In this document: in pieces, positions 47,701 through 59,700 of the stretch
Layout: every line of letters begins with the position of its first letter
Position numbering within the stretch: position 1 is the first letter of the stretch
From: Branchiostoma floridae
Taxonomy: Eukaryota > Chordata > Leptocardii > Amphioxiformes > Branchiostomatidae
Direction of reading: 5' to 3'
Assembly (NCBI RefSeq): GCF_000003815.2
Contig: NC_049990.1
Coordinates: forward strand, 18,134,768 to 18,198,767
Length of the DNA: 64,000 nt
Translations under genes and position numbers: made by a program
Notes under the pieces: generated by a model
What the model saw: the letters and a program-made list of their open reading frames with translations, nothing else
Told to the model about the DNA's origin: nothing
Database searches by the model: none

Positions 47701-50700
47701 CATGTGCAACACACCCAGCCACGCGCCAGTGCTGTCTGTTGCGCAATATAATTATTTGTAGTCCGTGAAATAACGTTACATCTGACAGCCAGCATTCTGT
47801 AACACTACTAGTACTGGAAGAAATCTTATGCAGATTTTATATTCTGATTTTAACATGATACTTACTTGTCCTCATTTTCATGTATTTGTTAAAGATTTGT
47901 GGTTAATACTAGTATTGAACAAACAAACTGTTCTGCGCGAGTGTTGCACATCTCAACAAAAGTTCTCACGCTGTGGGCAGTTGATTGGCAGTCGGTTTCT
48001 TTGACAACAGGCCGCCGGCGCCAAGCAGTCTAGGTCCAAATCCAATCATCTTAATAACCAATCAGCGTTTGATAAATGTAATGATGTACTCTGTGATTGG
48101 TCACCGGAGAAAATACAAAAGTTACAGAGTATTAGCGCACGTGACGTTGTTTTGTGATATTGTTAGGCGCCCGTGTCGTCTGGCAAGTTTCTTCCCTAGC
48201 TGCTAACAATTTACTATTAAAGTTTCCCCATTTATCCAAGTTAAAAAAGCGGTGCGCGGTAAATAAGTGAAGAATCCAAAACTATACACTTTATTTCTTA
48301 TTTCCAAAATTTCTTTTGTTTCAAAAAGACAAAATTTGTGGCAGAAAAGGGGCCGCAATATTGTTGTCAAGCGTCGATCGAGTCGGCTGTGCACTGGCGT
48401 TGGCCTCCGTGGCACAAGGTGCGGCACGCCCCCCTCCCAAGACGGACCGTCGATCGCAGCGCCCAGCACGTTGGAACGTCTTTCTGGCTACTAGTTCAAG
48501 GCTACCCCGGCACTGATCACTGCCAAAGAGGCAACAGATCGTCCTCCTTCGAGTAATGTATAACGTTCTTGGTCTATTTAAAAATAAATCCAGCCAAAGA
48601 TTTCACGCCGAAAACGGGGTTACCTGAGGTCGCAGGAAACAAACGCACGCTCGTGGAAAATGACAGCACGGCCTTGTAAAACCCCACCGATTCGTGAGTG
48701 TGATGTCGTCGTTATTTTATCGTCTCGGAAAACTATTTGATGAGGGAGGGCGCAACATCGATCGCACGAGGTCGACATTCTTTTATTCAATGACGGAAGA
48801 AATTGGCAGAATTTTTCCATGGGCTGACGAACTGGCTAGAGCCCTGTTGCGAAGCATAAAAAATCCAAAAATTTTCGTGTCTGGAGAAATTATCCCCGGG
48901 CCAGATCACTGACGGCTGATTCCCCGTGCTGAGAGAGGGCGGTTGTCGATTACTGAATTACGGGAGTAAAAGAGGCAACCGACATCCAATCTCAAGCGCA
49001 TGATTTTCCTCTCAAATTGCGGGAAATTGTGTTTTAGAGGGTTTGAAAATCCAAATTTTACCGGGGGAGCATGCCCCCGGACCCCCTAGAATGCGAGCGC
49101 CTGCGGCGATCGTCTCGCGCCTCCGGCGCTCAATACCCCCCTCAGAAATATTTGGACGCATACTTTCAAGAACCTGGCGGGGACGCTGGTTAAGAGGGAG
49201 GGACGCCCGCCGTGATGTGTTGTAAGATTGTATCTCCCATGGCCAGTAGGTATTTGGTATTGTAAGTGGGAGGGACGCACGTCGTGGTGTGTTGTAAGAT
49301 CGTGTCTCCCATGACCAGTAGGTATTTGGTATGGTAAGGGGGAGGGACACCCGCCGTGGGGTGTTGTCAGATCATATCTCCCATGGCCAGTAGGTATTTG
49401 GTATTGTAAGGGGGAGGGACGCCCGCCGTGAGGTGTTGTCAGATCGTATCTCCCATGGCCAGTAGGTATTTGGTATTGTAAGGGGGAGGGACGCCCGCCG
49501 TGAGGTGTTGTCAGATCGTATCTCCCATGGCCAGTAGGTATTTGGTATTGTAAGGGGGAGGGACGCCCGCCGTGAGGTGTTGTCAGATCGTATCTCCCAT
49601 GGCCAGTAGGTATTTGGTATTGTAAGGGGGAGGGACGCACGTCGTGGTGTGTTAAGGGTTCCCTTCCCAGGAATCTCCCATGGCCAGTAGGTGTTTGGTA
49701 ATGTGGGGAGGGATGCGTGCCGTGGTGTGTTGTAAGATCTGATCTCCCATGGCCAGTAGGTCTTTGGTATTGTAAGGGGGAGGGATGCTGTACGGGTTCC
49801 CTCCCCTTGAATCTCCCACGGCCAATAAGTGTTTGGCAATGCTCGATCCAAAGGGGCTTGGAAAGGTGTGTTTTGGGCTCCCTCCCCAGCTGAGACCACC
49901 TGAGACCAGTTGGTGTAAGCCTTTCTATATGTACCATGACGGTACCTGTTTCCCCTAGCCACTCCATATGTTTGAAGAAGCCTGTCAACTGACTGGTTAC
50001 TGTATGTAGCAACACGACAGCACCTGTCTCCCCTAGCCACTCCATATGTTTGAAGAAGCCTGTCAACTGATTGGTTACTGTATGTAGCAACACGACAGCA
50101 CCTGTCTCCCCTAGCCACTCCATATGTTTGAAGAAGCCTGTCAACTGACTGCTTACTGTATGAAGTAGCCTTTCTGTATGTAGCAACACGATGGTACCTG
50201 TCTCCCCTAGCCACTCCATATGTTTGAACAAGCCTGTCAACTGACTGCTTACTGTATGAAGAAGCCTTTCTATATGTGGCAACACGACGGTACCTGTCTC
50301 CCCTAGCCACTTCATATGTTTGAAGAAGCCTGCCAGCTGACTGGTTACTGTACGAAGAAGCAACATTGCTGTCCAGATATGTTTGTGGGTTTTGTCTAGT
50401 CTTTGTGACTGTAGGAAGGGACGGCTCTGATACAGCACTGTAGAAGCGAATGTGTTCATCATCATCATCGCTGTCTGACTCTAGGGTGTTTGGGAGACCA
50501 GGCAGGGGCCTCTGTGCAGCAGCTAAATGATCGGGAATATCCCAGTAGGTGTTTGGGAGACCAGGCAGGGGCCTCTGTGCAGCAGCTACAAGATCTGGAA
50601 TCTCCCAGTAGGTGTTTGGTAGACCAGGCAGGGGCCTCTGTGCAGCAGCTACAAGATCTGGAATCTCCCAGTAGGTGTTTGGTAGACCAGGCAGAGGCCT

Positions 50701-53700
50701 CTGTGCAGCAGCTAAATGATCAGAAATCTCCCAGTAGGTGTTTGGGAGACCAGGCAGAGTCCTCTGTGCAGCAGCTAAATGATCGGGAATATCCCAGTAG
50801 GTGTGTACTGTACTAGTGTCTGAGCTCCCATGATAAATAGACTGAACAGTTTGGAGGTTTGCAGGCAATGACCTACAAGAGACAATACCTCCAGGAGGTG
50901 TCTGGAACGAATGGTCTCGTGGGCTCTTGTTTCTTAACTTTTGTAGGCATCTGCTCAGAAGCAACCCTGCAAAGAGTAAGACTAACAAAATCCCCCCTGT
51001 AGAGACAACAACTGGGATGACAAGAGTCTCTGGTGCTGGGGTATTCTGCTGAGGATTCGCCTGCATCGTAGACATTGATGCCATCATCGTCAAAGACCTG
51101 TGCTCTTCCGTATTTGGGGGCCTGGTTTTAGGTTTGGATGTTCGAAAGCTTGCTTGATCTGTCGTTGTGTCACCGTTATATACAGGACATTCTTTGTGGA
51201 CCTTCAAAGAGAATTTAGGAATGTTGATGAAAACTGGTTGGCCATATTTAGAAAGCAGAATGCAGGTTAACTGCTGTGTATTGGTAGTGGGTGTATGGAA
51301 ACTGCTGTGATTCTGACTGGCTTCTGAATGTGTGGTGCTGACTGTCCGTGTATCTGGTGTGTTGTCAACCATTATGGCAACATCGGCCTGGCTTGTGTTC
51401 CCCACTCCCATAGAAACCAGCTGTAAGATGGAGTTATCAGGCTTCAAGGCTACCGTAATGCCCAGGTTGTGTTCCCACACCTGCTTGCACTTCCCCTCGT
51501 AATAACGTTCCATTTTCTCTGGATGGCCATGAGCCGCAAAGACAACAAAAGGTGGCTGAGTGGTGATGCTTCTCTCAGAACTATCCCCAAAATGCATGAA
51601 ACATACACTGGGCCCTTGGTTCTTCTGTGTGGGGCGAGGTACTGTCTTCACAGAATCAAACTTCCATCGAAGTTCGAGAGATGTCTCACTTCTTCGTTTG
51701 TCCTTTTTGACACAGAGGAAGAAGTTGGGCACCTCAACAGATATGACTTGTCTGTATTGGATAATTCCATCATGCAAGGCAAGGCTCCATCCCATTCTAT
51801 GTGGCATTTCATCATGTACTGTTGCCAACTTGTCACCACTGACATAGAAGGTTGACAGTTCCTGCTGTTGCCATATCCCTGATGCCCCCCAATCCAGACA
51901 AGACATAGCGCTTCCCTGCATGTAGAACTCGTCAATTTTCATGCCTTCGAATATGGTCTGGGGAAGGCTCTTGATGCTATTGCCCCCCAAGTTCAGGTAT
52001 GTCAGGTACCGGTTTGGGCCATGGAGCCAGGCAGAGTCTACAACCCGTAACTTGTTGTTTTGTAAGTTCAGCCATCTAAGCGTTGTCATGTTCCTGAAGC
52101 ACCCTGGGTCAATCTGTTCTATCCTGTTATTGGACAAGGTCAGGAAAGTGAGCTGCAAGCCAGTGAACCAACTCTCTTTGACATGTGTCAACCTGTTGAA
52201 ATCCAAGCCCAACCTAGATAGCCTCCTAAACCCACTGAAGGTGTTTTCCCCCACTTCTTCAATCTCATCATCTATGAGAACTAAATACGACAGACTTATT
52301 CTAGAAGTAGAATAGTGTAAGGCTGACAGTTTCCTTGCTGATAGAACACCAATTGGATTGCGTCTTAATGCAAAAGCATGCATTTGCATCTGAGGCAAGC
52401 AAGATTCAGCAGGAATATTACTGACAGGAACAGCACTACCTTCCTTACCATTACATAAGATGCATACGCTTTTGGCATTGTCGCGCCCAAAAGGTATGAT
52501 CATGGTGTCATGCACACAATTGGACCAAGCATCTCTGTTACAATGGGGCCAGCAGAGGCTAGCTGAAGCTGTACATGCTGTCAAAAGTACCAAATAATAT
52601 AGCATGATCACAGAAGCACCCATTCTAAAAGACATTATGATTAAGATACATCTCTTTGTAATCATAGATATCACTATTATCACTAAATATCAGGTGTCTG
52701 TATCAATGGTGGGGATGTCCCGATAGCTCAACTGGTAACAGTCTTACAGTTGAGCTCCTGGTTCCAATGAGTTAGTAACTGGTAGACTCGGTTCAATCCT
52801 GGAAAAGGCATCTCAGTTGGGGCTGCACCCATCTTTTGGAAGGGGCACAAAATGAGGGGTATGGGTCGGAGAAGTTGCCTCAAGCAAGTTAAGGAGAAGG
52901 GCTGGGAAACCCTGCCTGCAAAAATATACCCTGCTACTGAAACAGCAAGGAAACTTGCTGCCCTGTGTGCCACTAGGCAGTACAAGGGTCCGAACAAACT
53001 ATCACTTGGCACTAACCAGTGTTTGTCTGTCTGTCTAGTACTGTAATGTAACATCACAATTTTTTAAAACAGAGACATACCTTTCGGTAGAAAACATTGA
53101 AGATCCCCTTCCAGTCAGAAAACGTGGCTCCTCCCAATGCAGCTGTGCCTGTTCTGGCCTTGGTGTATGCAAGGTCTGACTTTTAATGATCACTGTGACA
53201 CTGTGCGTTTTATTTTAATATGGATTAGGCACATAGAAATATGTGTGGTGTCACAGAGGAATGCCAAATTCTCCAGGCCTCGGAAAACTCTTCTTCCTGA
53301 CAGACTCATTTCCAGACATCAATTTTCAGCCATACCATGAAATGATGAGATGCTGCCTCATGTTTTATTGATGGACAGGATATCATTTGAAAGCCGAGAA
53401 GTAAATTTTGGAACAATTTCATTTTTCCATTGTGTGTTTTATACTGATAATGGACATGTATTTATTTTGAACGAACCTTGTTCCGACCAAAAAAATACTG
53501 TTGTTTTGGTTGATGAAATCCAATGTTATTTAAGTTAAGATAGCCAGTGCAGAAAGAGGTTCATGGTGTGTTTTGGGTTCCCTCTCCAGGGAATCAGGGA
53601 CAAACGCATGCTGTGATGTTTAGGTCCCCACCCCCGCCCCTGGAATCTCCCATGGCCAATAGGTGTTCGGTAATGTGGGGAGGGACGCACGCCATGCTTT

Positions 53701-56700
53701 TTGGGTTCCCTTCCCTGGAATCTCCCATGGCCAGTAGGTATTTGGTATTGAAAGGGGGAGGGACGCACGCCGTTGAGTATTGTAAGATCGTATCTCCCAT
53801 GGCCAGTAGGTGTTTGGTATTGTAAGGGGGAGGGACGCACGCCGTGGTGTGTTGTCAAATCGTATCTCCCATGGCCAGTAGGTATTTGGTATGGTAAGGG
53901 GGAGGGACGCCCGCCGTGGGGTGTCATAAGATCGTATCTCCCATGGCCAGTAGGTGTTTGGTATTGTAAGGGGGAGGGATGCTGTTTGGGTTCCCTCCCC
54001 TTGAATCTCCAATGGCCAAGAAGTGTTCGGCAATGCTAGATCCAAAGGAGCTTGGAAAGGTGTGTTTTGGGCTCCCTCCACAGCTGAGACTACCTGAGAC
54101 CAGTTGGTGTAAGCCTTTCTATATGCAGCAACACGATGGTACCTGTCTCCCAGAGCCACTCTATATATTGGAAGAAGCCTGCCAGCTGACTGGTTACTGT
54201 ATGAAGTAGCACCATTGCTTTCTAGATATGTTTGTTGATTTTGCCTAGTCTTTGTGATTGTAGGAAGGGACGGCTCTGCTACAGCACTGTAGAAGTGAAT
54301 GTGTTCATCATCATCATCACTGTCTGACTCTAGGGTGTGGGGGAGACTAGGCAGGGGCCTCTGAGCAGCAGCTAAATGATCTGGAATCTCCCAGTAAGTG
54401 TTTGGGAGACCAGGAAGGGGCCTCTGAGCAGCAGCTAAATGATCAGGAATCTCCCAATAAGTGTGTGGGACAGAAAGCAGATGGTCCTGAGCAGCAGACA
54501 CAGTACTAGTGTCTGAGCTTCCATAGGAAATAGACTGAACAGTTTGGAGGTTTGCAGGCAATGACCTACAGGAGACAATAGCTGGAGGTGTCTGGACTGA
54601 ATTGTCTTGTGGGATCTTGTGGAGGCAATTCCTCCGAATCAACACTGCAAGGAGTAAGAATAACAGAATTCCCCCTGTCGAGACAACAACTGGGATGACA
54701 AGAGTCTCAGGTGCTGATGTGTTCTGCTGAGGATTCGCCTGCATCGTAGACATTGATGCCATCATCGTCTGGATACTCTGGAACTGGTTTGTCATGGTCA
54801 AAGACCTGTGCTCTTCTGTAGTTGGGCTCCTGGTTTGAGGTTTGGATGTTGGAAAGCTTGCTTGATCTGTTGTCGTGTCACCTTTATACACAGGACATTC
54901 TTTGTGGGCCTTCAAAGAGATTTTAGGAATGTTGAAAGAAATTGTTCCACCATATTTGGAAAGCAGAATGCAGGTTAGCTGCTGTGTATTGGTAGTGGGT
55001 GTATGGAAACTGCTGTGATTCTGACTGGCTTCTGAATGTGTGGTGCTGACTGTCTGTGTATCTGGTGTGTTGTCAACCATTATGGCAACATCTGCCTGGC
55101 TTGTGTTCCCCACTCCCATAGAAACCAGCTGTAAGATAGAGTTATCAGGCTTCAAGGCTACTGTAATGCCCAGGTTGTGTTCCCACACCTGCTTGCACTT
55201 CCCTTCGTAATAACGTTCCATTTTCTGTGGGTGGCCATGAATCATAAAGACAACAAAAGGTGGCTGGATGGTGATGTTTCTCACAGAACTATCCACAAAA
55301 TGCATGAAACATATACTGGGCCCTTGGTGCTTCTGTGTGGGGCGAGGTACTTTCCTCACAGAATCAAACTTCCATCGAAGTTCTAGAGGTGTCTTACTTC
55401 TTCGATTGTCCTTTTTGACACAGAAGAAGAAGTTGGGCACCTCGACAGATATGACTTGTCTGGATTGGATAAACCCATCATGCAAGGCAAGGCTCCATCC
55501 CATTCTATGTGGCATTTCATCATGTACTGTTGCCAACCTGTCACCACTGACATAGAAGGTTGACAGCTCCTGCTGTTGCCATATGCCTGATGCCCCCCAA
55601 TCCAGACAAGACATAGCACTTCCCTGCATGCTGAACTTGTCGATTTGCATCTCATTGAAAATACCTTGAGGAAGGTTTTTGATATTATTTGCCCCTAAGA
55701 ATAGCATATTGACCATGCTTGTACCAAGGAACCAGGCAGGGTCTACAACCCGCAACATGTTGTTTTCGAGGTTCAGCACCAACAGGTTAGGGAGACCTGC
55801 GAAGCACTCTTGGTCAATCTGTGCTATTCTGTTATTGGACAGGCTCAGCACACCGAGGTGCACTAAGCCAGTGAACCAACTATGCTTGACATGTGTCAGC
55901 CTGTTGAAATCTAGGCCCAACTCGTGCAGATGAGAAAATGCAGGCTCATTGTGATCATTGTCAACCTCATGAGCAAAGAAGATGTGATCCTCCATGTCTG
56001 TGATTTCAGCATCAATCAGAAACAAAGACGACATAGAATTATCAAAGTCAAAAGACTCCAGTTTCTGCACTGATAGAAAACCAAATGGATGGCCTCTTAT
56101 CGCAAATTCTTTTTGCATGTGCAATACACAGTCTGAATCAGGGGCAGAAGTCATCCTAACAGTTGTTACATTCCTTCCTAATTCCTGACACAAAATGCAG
56201 GGGTCCTCTTTTTCTGCAGTAAATGTTGGGACTTTTGTCTTCTGAATACAGTTGGACCAGGGAACACTGGAACAACCAGGGAAGCAGCATTTAGCTGGGG
56301 CTATAGTGGCAGTTACGATCACCAAGACCAGGCAAAATTGCTTGATCTTTGGAGTATCCTTACTAACAGCCAATAGATTCATCTTTCTGACAAGACAAGG
56401 ATAGGATTTCATATCATGAGCCCAACTATGGCTTCTTACAGTGCTTGCCTTTCTGTTTGTGGGTATGATTTTCCCACTTTGTTACAGAAAGAATTTCATC
56501 CATTCCCCTTTGACAGGCAAAATCATGACATAGTCATCAACTGCACTACAAATCTTTTTAAAAGATGAAGCACTAAGTCTTGTACTTACTACATCAGACA
56601 AAATGCTCTCTCCACTTCTGACAAAATACAATCACCACTTCTGACAAAATGTACTGACTCTCACTACTTCTAACAGAATACAATCACTGATTCACTTATG

Positions 56701-59700
56701 ACAAAATGAATCACTACTTCTAACAGAATTACACACAAACAATTGCTAATTCTTGACAAAATGCACTCACTTCTTACTGACAACATGCATTTGTCAGCAT
56801 CTCTGAGTTCCAGCAAAATGCTTTTACTAAAAACTTCTGACCAAATACACACACTATCTCTGATAAAATGTACTCACTACTTCTAACAGAATCACACACA
56901 AACAATTGCTAATTCTGACAAAATTTACTCAATGCTTACTGATAAAATGCACTTGTCAGTATTTCTGAGTTCTGACAAAATATTTTCACTACCAGATACT
57001 AATGAGCAAATGCACTCACTTCTTTTGAAAAAAAAATACTTCTTCTGACAAGATGCACTCACTACAATTTTCCCCTCAAAATACAATCATCACTTCTGGC
57101 AAAATGTACTCACTACTTACTGACAAGATGCACTCAGTATTTCAGAGGTCTGCCAAAATGCTTTCTCTACAACTGACCAAATGCACTCACTATCTCTGAA
57201 AAAATGTACTCATAACTTCTGACAAGATGCACTTACAAGTACTACAATTTGCTGCTCAAAGTACAATCACCACTTCTGACAAATTGTGCTCATAACTTCT
57301 AACAGAATACAATGTTGTTATCACTCATTTTGAAAAAAAAGTACTCAGTACTTACTGACAAAATGCACTTGTCAGTATTTCTGAGTTCTGACAGAATGCT
57401 TTCACTACCAGATGCTGATGAGCAAATGCACTCACTTCTTTTGAAAAAAAATACTCACTACTTCTGACAAGATGCACTCACTACAATTTTCCCCTCAAAA
57501 TACAATCACCATTTCTGACAAAATTTACTCACTACTTCTACAATCACTTAGTCTGACAAAATGTACTTATTACTTACAGACAAAATGCACTTCAGAGTAT
57601 TTCAGAGTTCTGCCAAAATGCTTTCTCTACAACTGACCAAATGCACTCACTATCTCTGAAAAATTGTACTCACTACCTCTGACAAGATGCACTCAAAACA
57701 ATTTTCCCCTCCACATACAATCACCACTTCTGACAGAATGTACTCACTACTTTTAACAGAATAACACTCAAACATTTGCTTATTCTGACAAAATATACTC
57801 ACTACTTACAGGCAAAATGCTCTTGTCAGTATTTCTGAGTTATGACAAAATGCTTTCATCATTATTACTAAAAATGCGCCCAGTATCACTATCACTATAA
57901 AAATTTACTCAGTACTGACAAAATACACTCACTACAATTCGCCACTTAACATGCAATTGTCACCTCTGACAAAATACACTCAGTACTTCTGAGTTATAAC
58001 AAAATGTCTTCACTACTAGATACTAGTGACCAAATGTACTCACTACATGTACTTCTGAAAAAATGTACTCACTACTTCTGACAAGATGCACTCAATGTCT
58101 ACAATTTTCCCATCAAAATACATTCAGCACTTCTGCCAAAATCTTCTACTTCCTACAAAATGAGATCACTACTTCTGACCAATTTATGCACTCACTATCT
58201 CTGAAAAAATTTACTTCCTACCTCTGACAAGATGCACTCACTACAATTTTCCCCTCAAAAAACAATCACCACAGTCACTTCTGAAAAAACATGCACACTA
58301 CAATGTACTTCTAACAGAGTACAATCACTGACAAAATGTACTCGGTACTTACTGACAAAATGCACTCAGTATTTCTCAGTTCTGACAAAATGCTTTCACT
58401 ACCAGATACTAATGACCAAATGCACTCACATCTTTTGAAAAAAATGTACTCACTAAATCTGACAGAATACAATCACTTAGTCTGACAAAATGTACTTGCT
58501 ACTGACTGACTAAATGCTCTCAGTATTTCTGATTCTGACAAAATGCTTTCACTGGTACTCCCCAAATGCACTCACTACTTCTGAAAAAGATGTACCCTTT
58601 TTGACAAAATGTATTCACCCCCATTCTCCTCTCAAAATGGGAATAGTTCAAAGGAAATTTCCTGGAGGGGGGGGGGTGCCTCCAGACACCCTTAGATTTC
58701 TCACATCACTGGCACCCAATGCAAAGCTTCACTTTGTGTACCAAAATTGAGAACTAACAAATTAGAGCTAGCAAAATACCCTTACTTGCCTGAGAGTTCA
58801 AATGTTGTGCATCAGAATCAGTCGGATGCTCGTGGACTGAACACTCTTCTCTCCCTCACCTGCAGTAAAGATGCTCTTAACATGTGTCTCATCCCTGTAC
58901 ATCAGTGCCTGACCATACTGCAGTATGATGCGTTGGGAGATATGGCTGTATTTTGTGTAAATGTGTTATATAAGGGACACAGAAATATGCAATTAAGAAA
59001 AAGATATCAATTCCCCAAGGCTGTGGGGTACTCTTCTTCCTGATACTAGTAGTCAGACTAATTTCCATTTGCCACTGGTCATCTGATGATGAATTAAATA
59101 TTTTTTTGTGAAATGGCCAAGCTAGTAACACACAGTAACGTTACTTTACTATAATCATTAAAAGAATAAGAATCGTATGTAAAGAAAGAAATTAAAAAAG
59201 CTGAGTGTTAAAATAACCTCCTTGGTCAACAAACGATGTCCTGTTTGAAGGTGAAAGCGTTGTATATATAAGATAAACGTCTAAAATTAGCAAAAAGAAA
59301 AAAGAATATATAAAATAAGTCCCTCACATTGGACAAGAACTTTCGTTCTTCAGCTTCATATACATGTAGATGGTAGCATTAATGACAGCATAGATAATTG
59401 AGGTACTGGCATCTGCATTACGTAATGGTGACTTTTATGCTATATAAATTAAATGCTTTAGCCTATGTCACAGTAACAACACAGGCACCATTTGCACAGA
59501 AGGGTGTACATGTACAGAAAAGTAGTGGCCACCATGAGCAGATGCTCGCCGGAATAAAAACACACTCCACAGTTCAATTGTTGTCCATTTCAATCCATGA
59601 GTATTTACACTATTAAGTTACATATTCTTAGAATGTATCGTATACATTGTAAAAAAGTGAAGGCAGGAATGGCAGAGTGAATGAAAAGCGTAGATTCACC

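Noticed and set aside
48203-48912. Several 60-90-codon frames in the GC-richer part of 47439-49188
   Set aside because: They lie inside a non-autonomous hAT-like element and show no transposase or other domain.
51469-52315. Plus-strand open frames of 95-128 codons
   Set aside because: Antisense shadows of the receptor A ectodomain; matching shadows appear over receptor B at 55177-55933.
52711-52810. tRNA gene upstream of receptor A
   Set aside because: It is the head of a SINE whose body recurs at 16675-16893.
56520-58640. CRISPR-like array of short repeats
   Set aside because: Units are degenerate, contiguous and without unique spacers, in a eukaryotic intron; this is a satellite.
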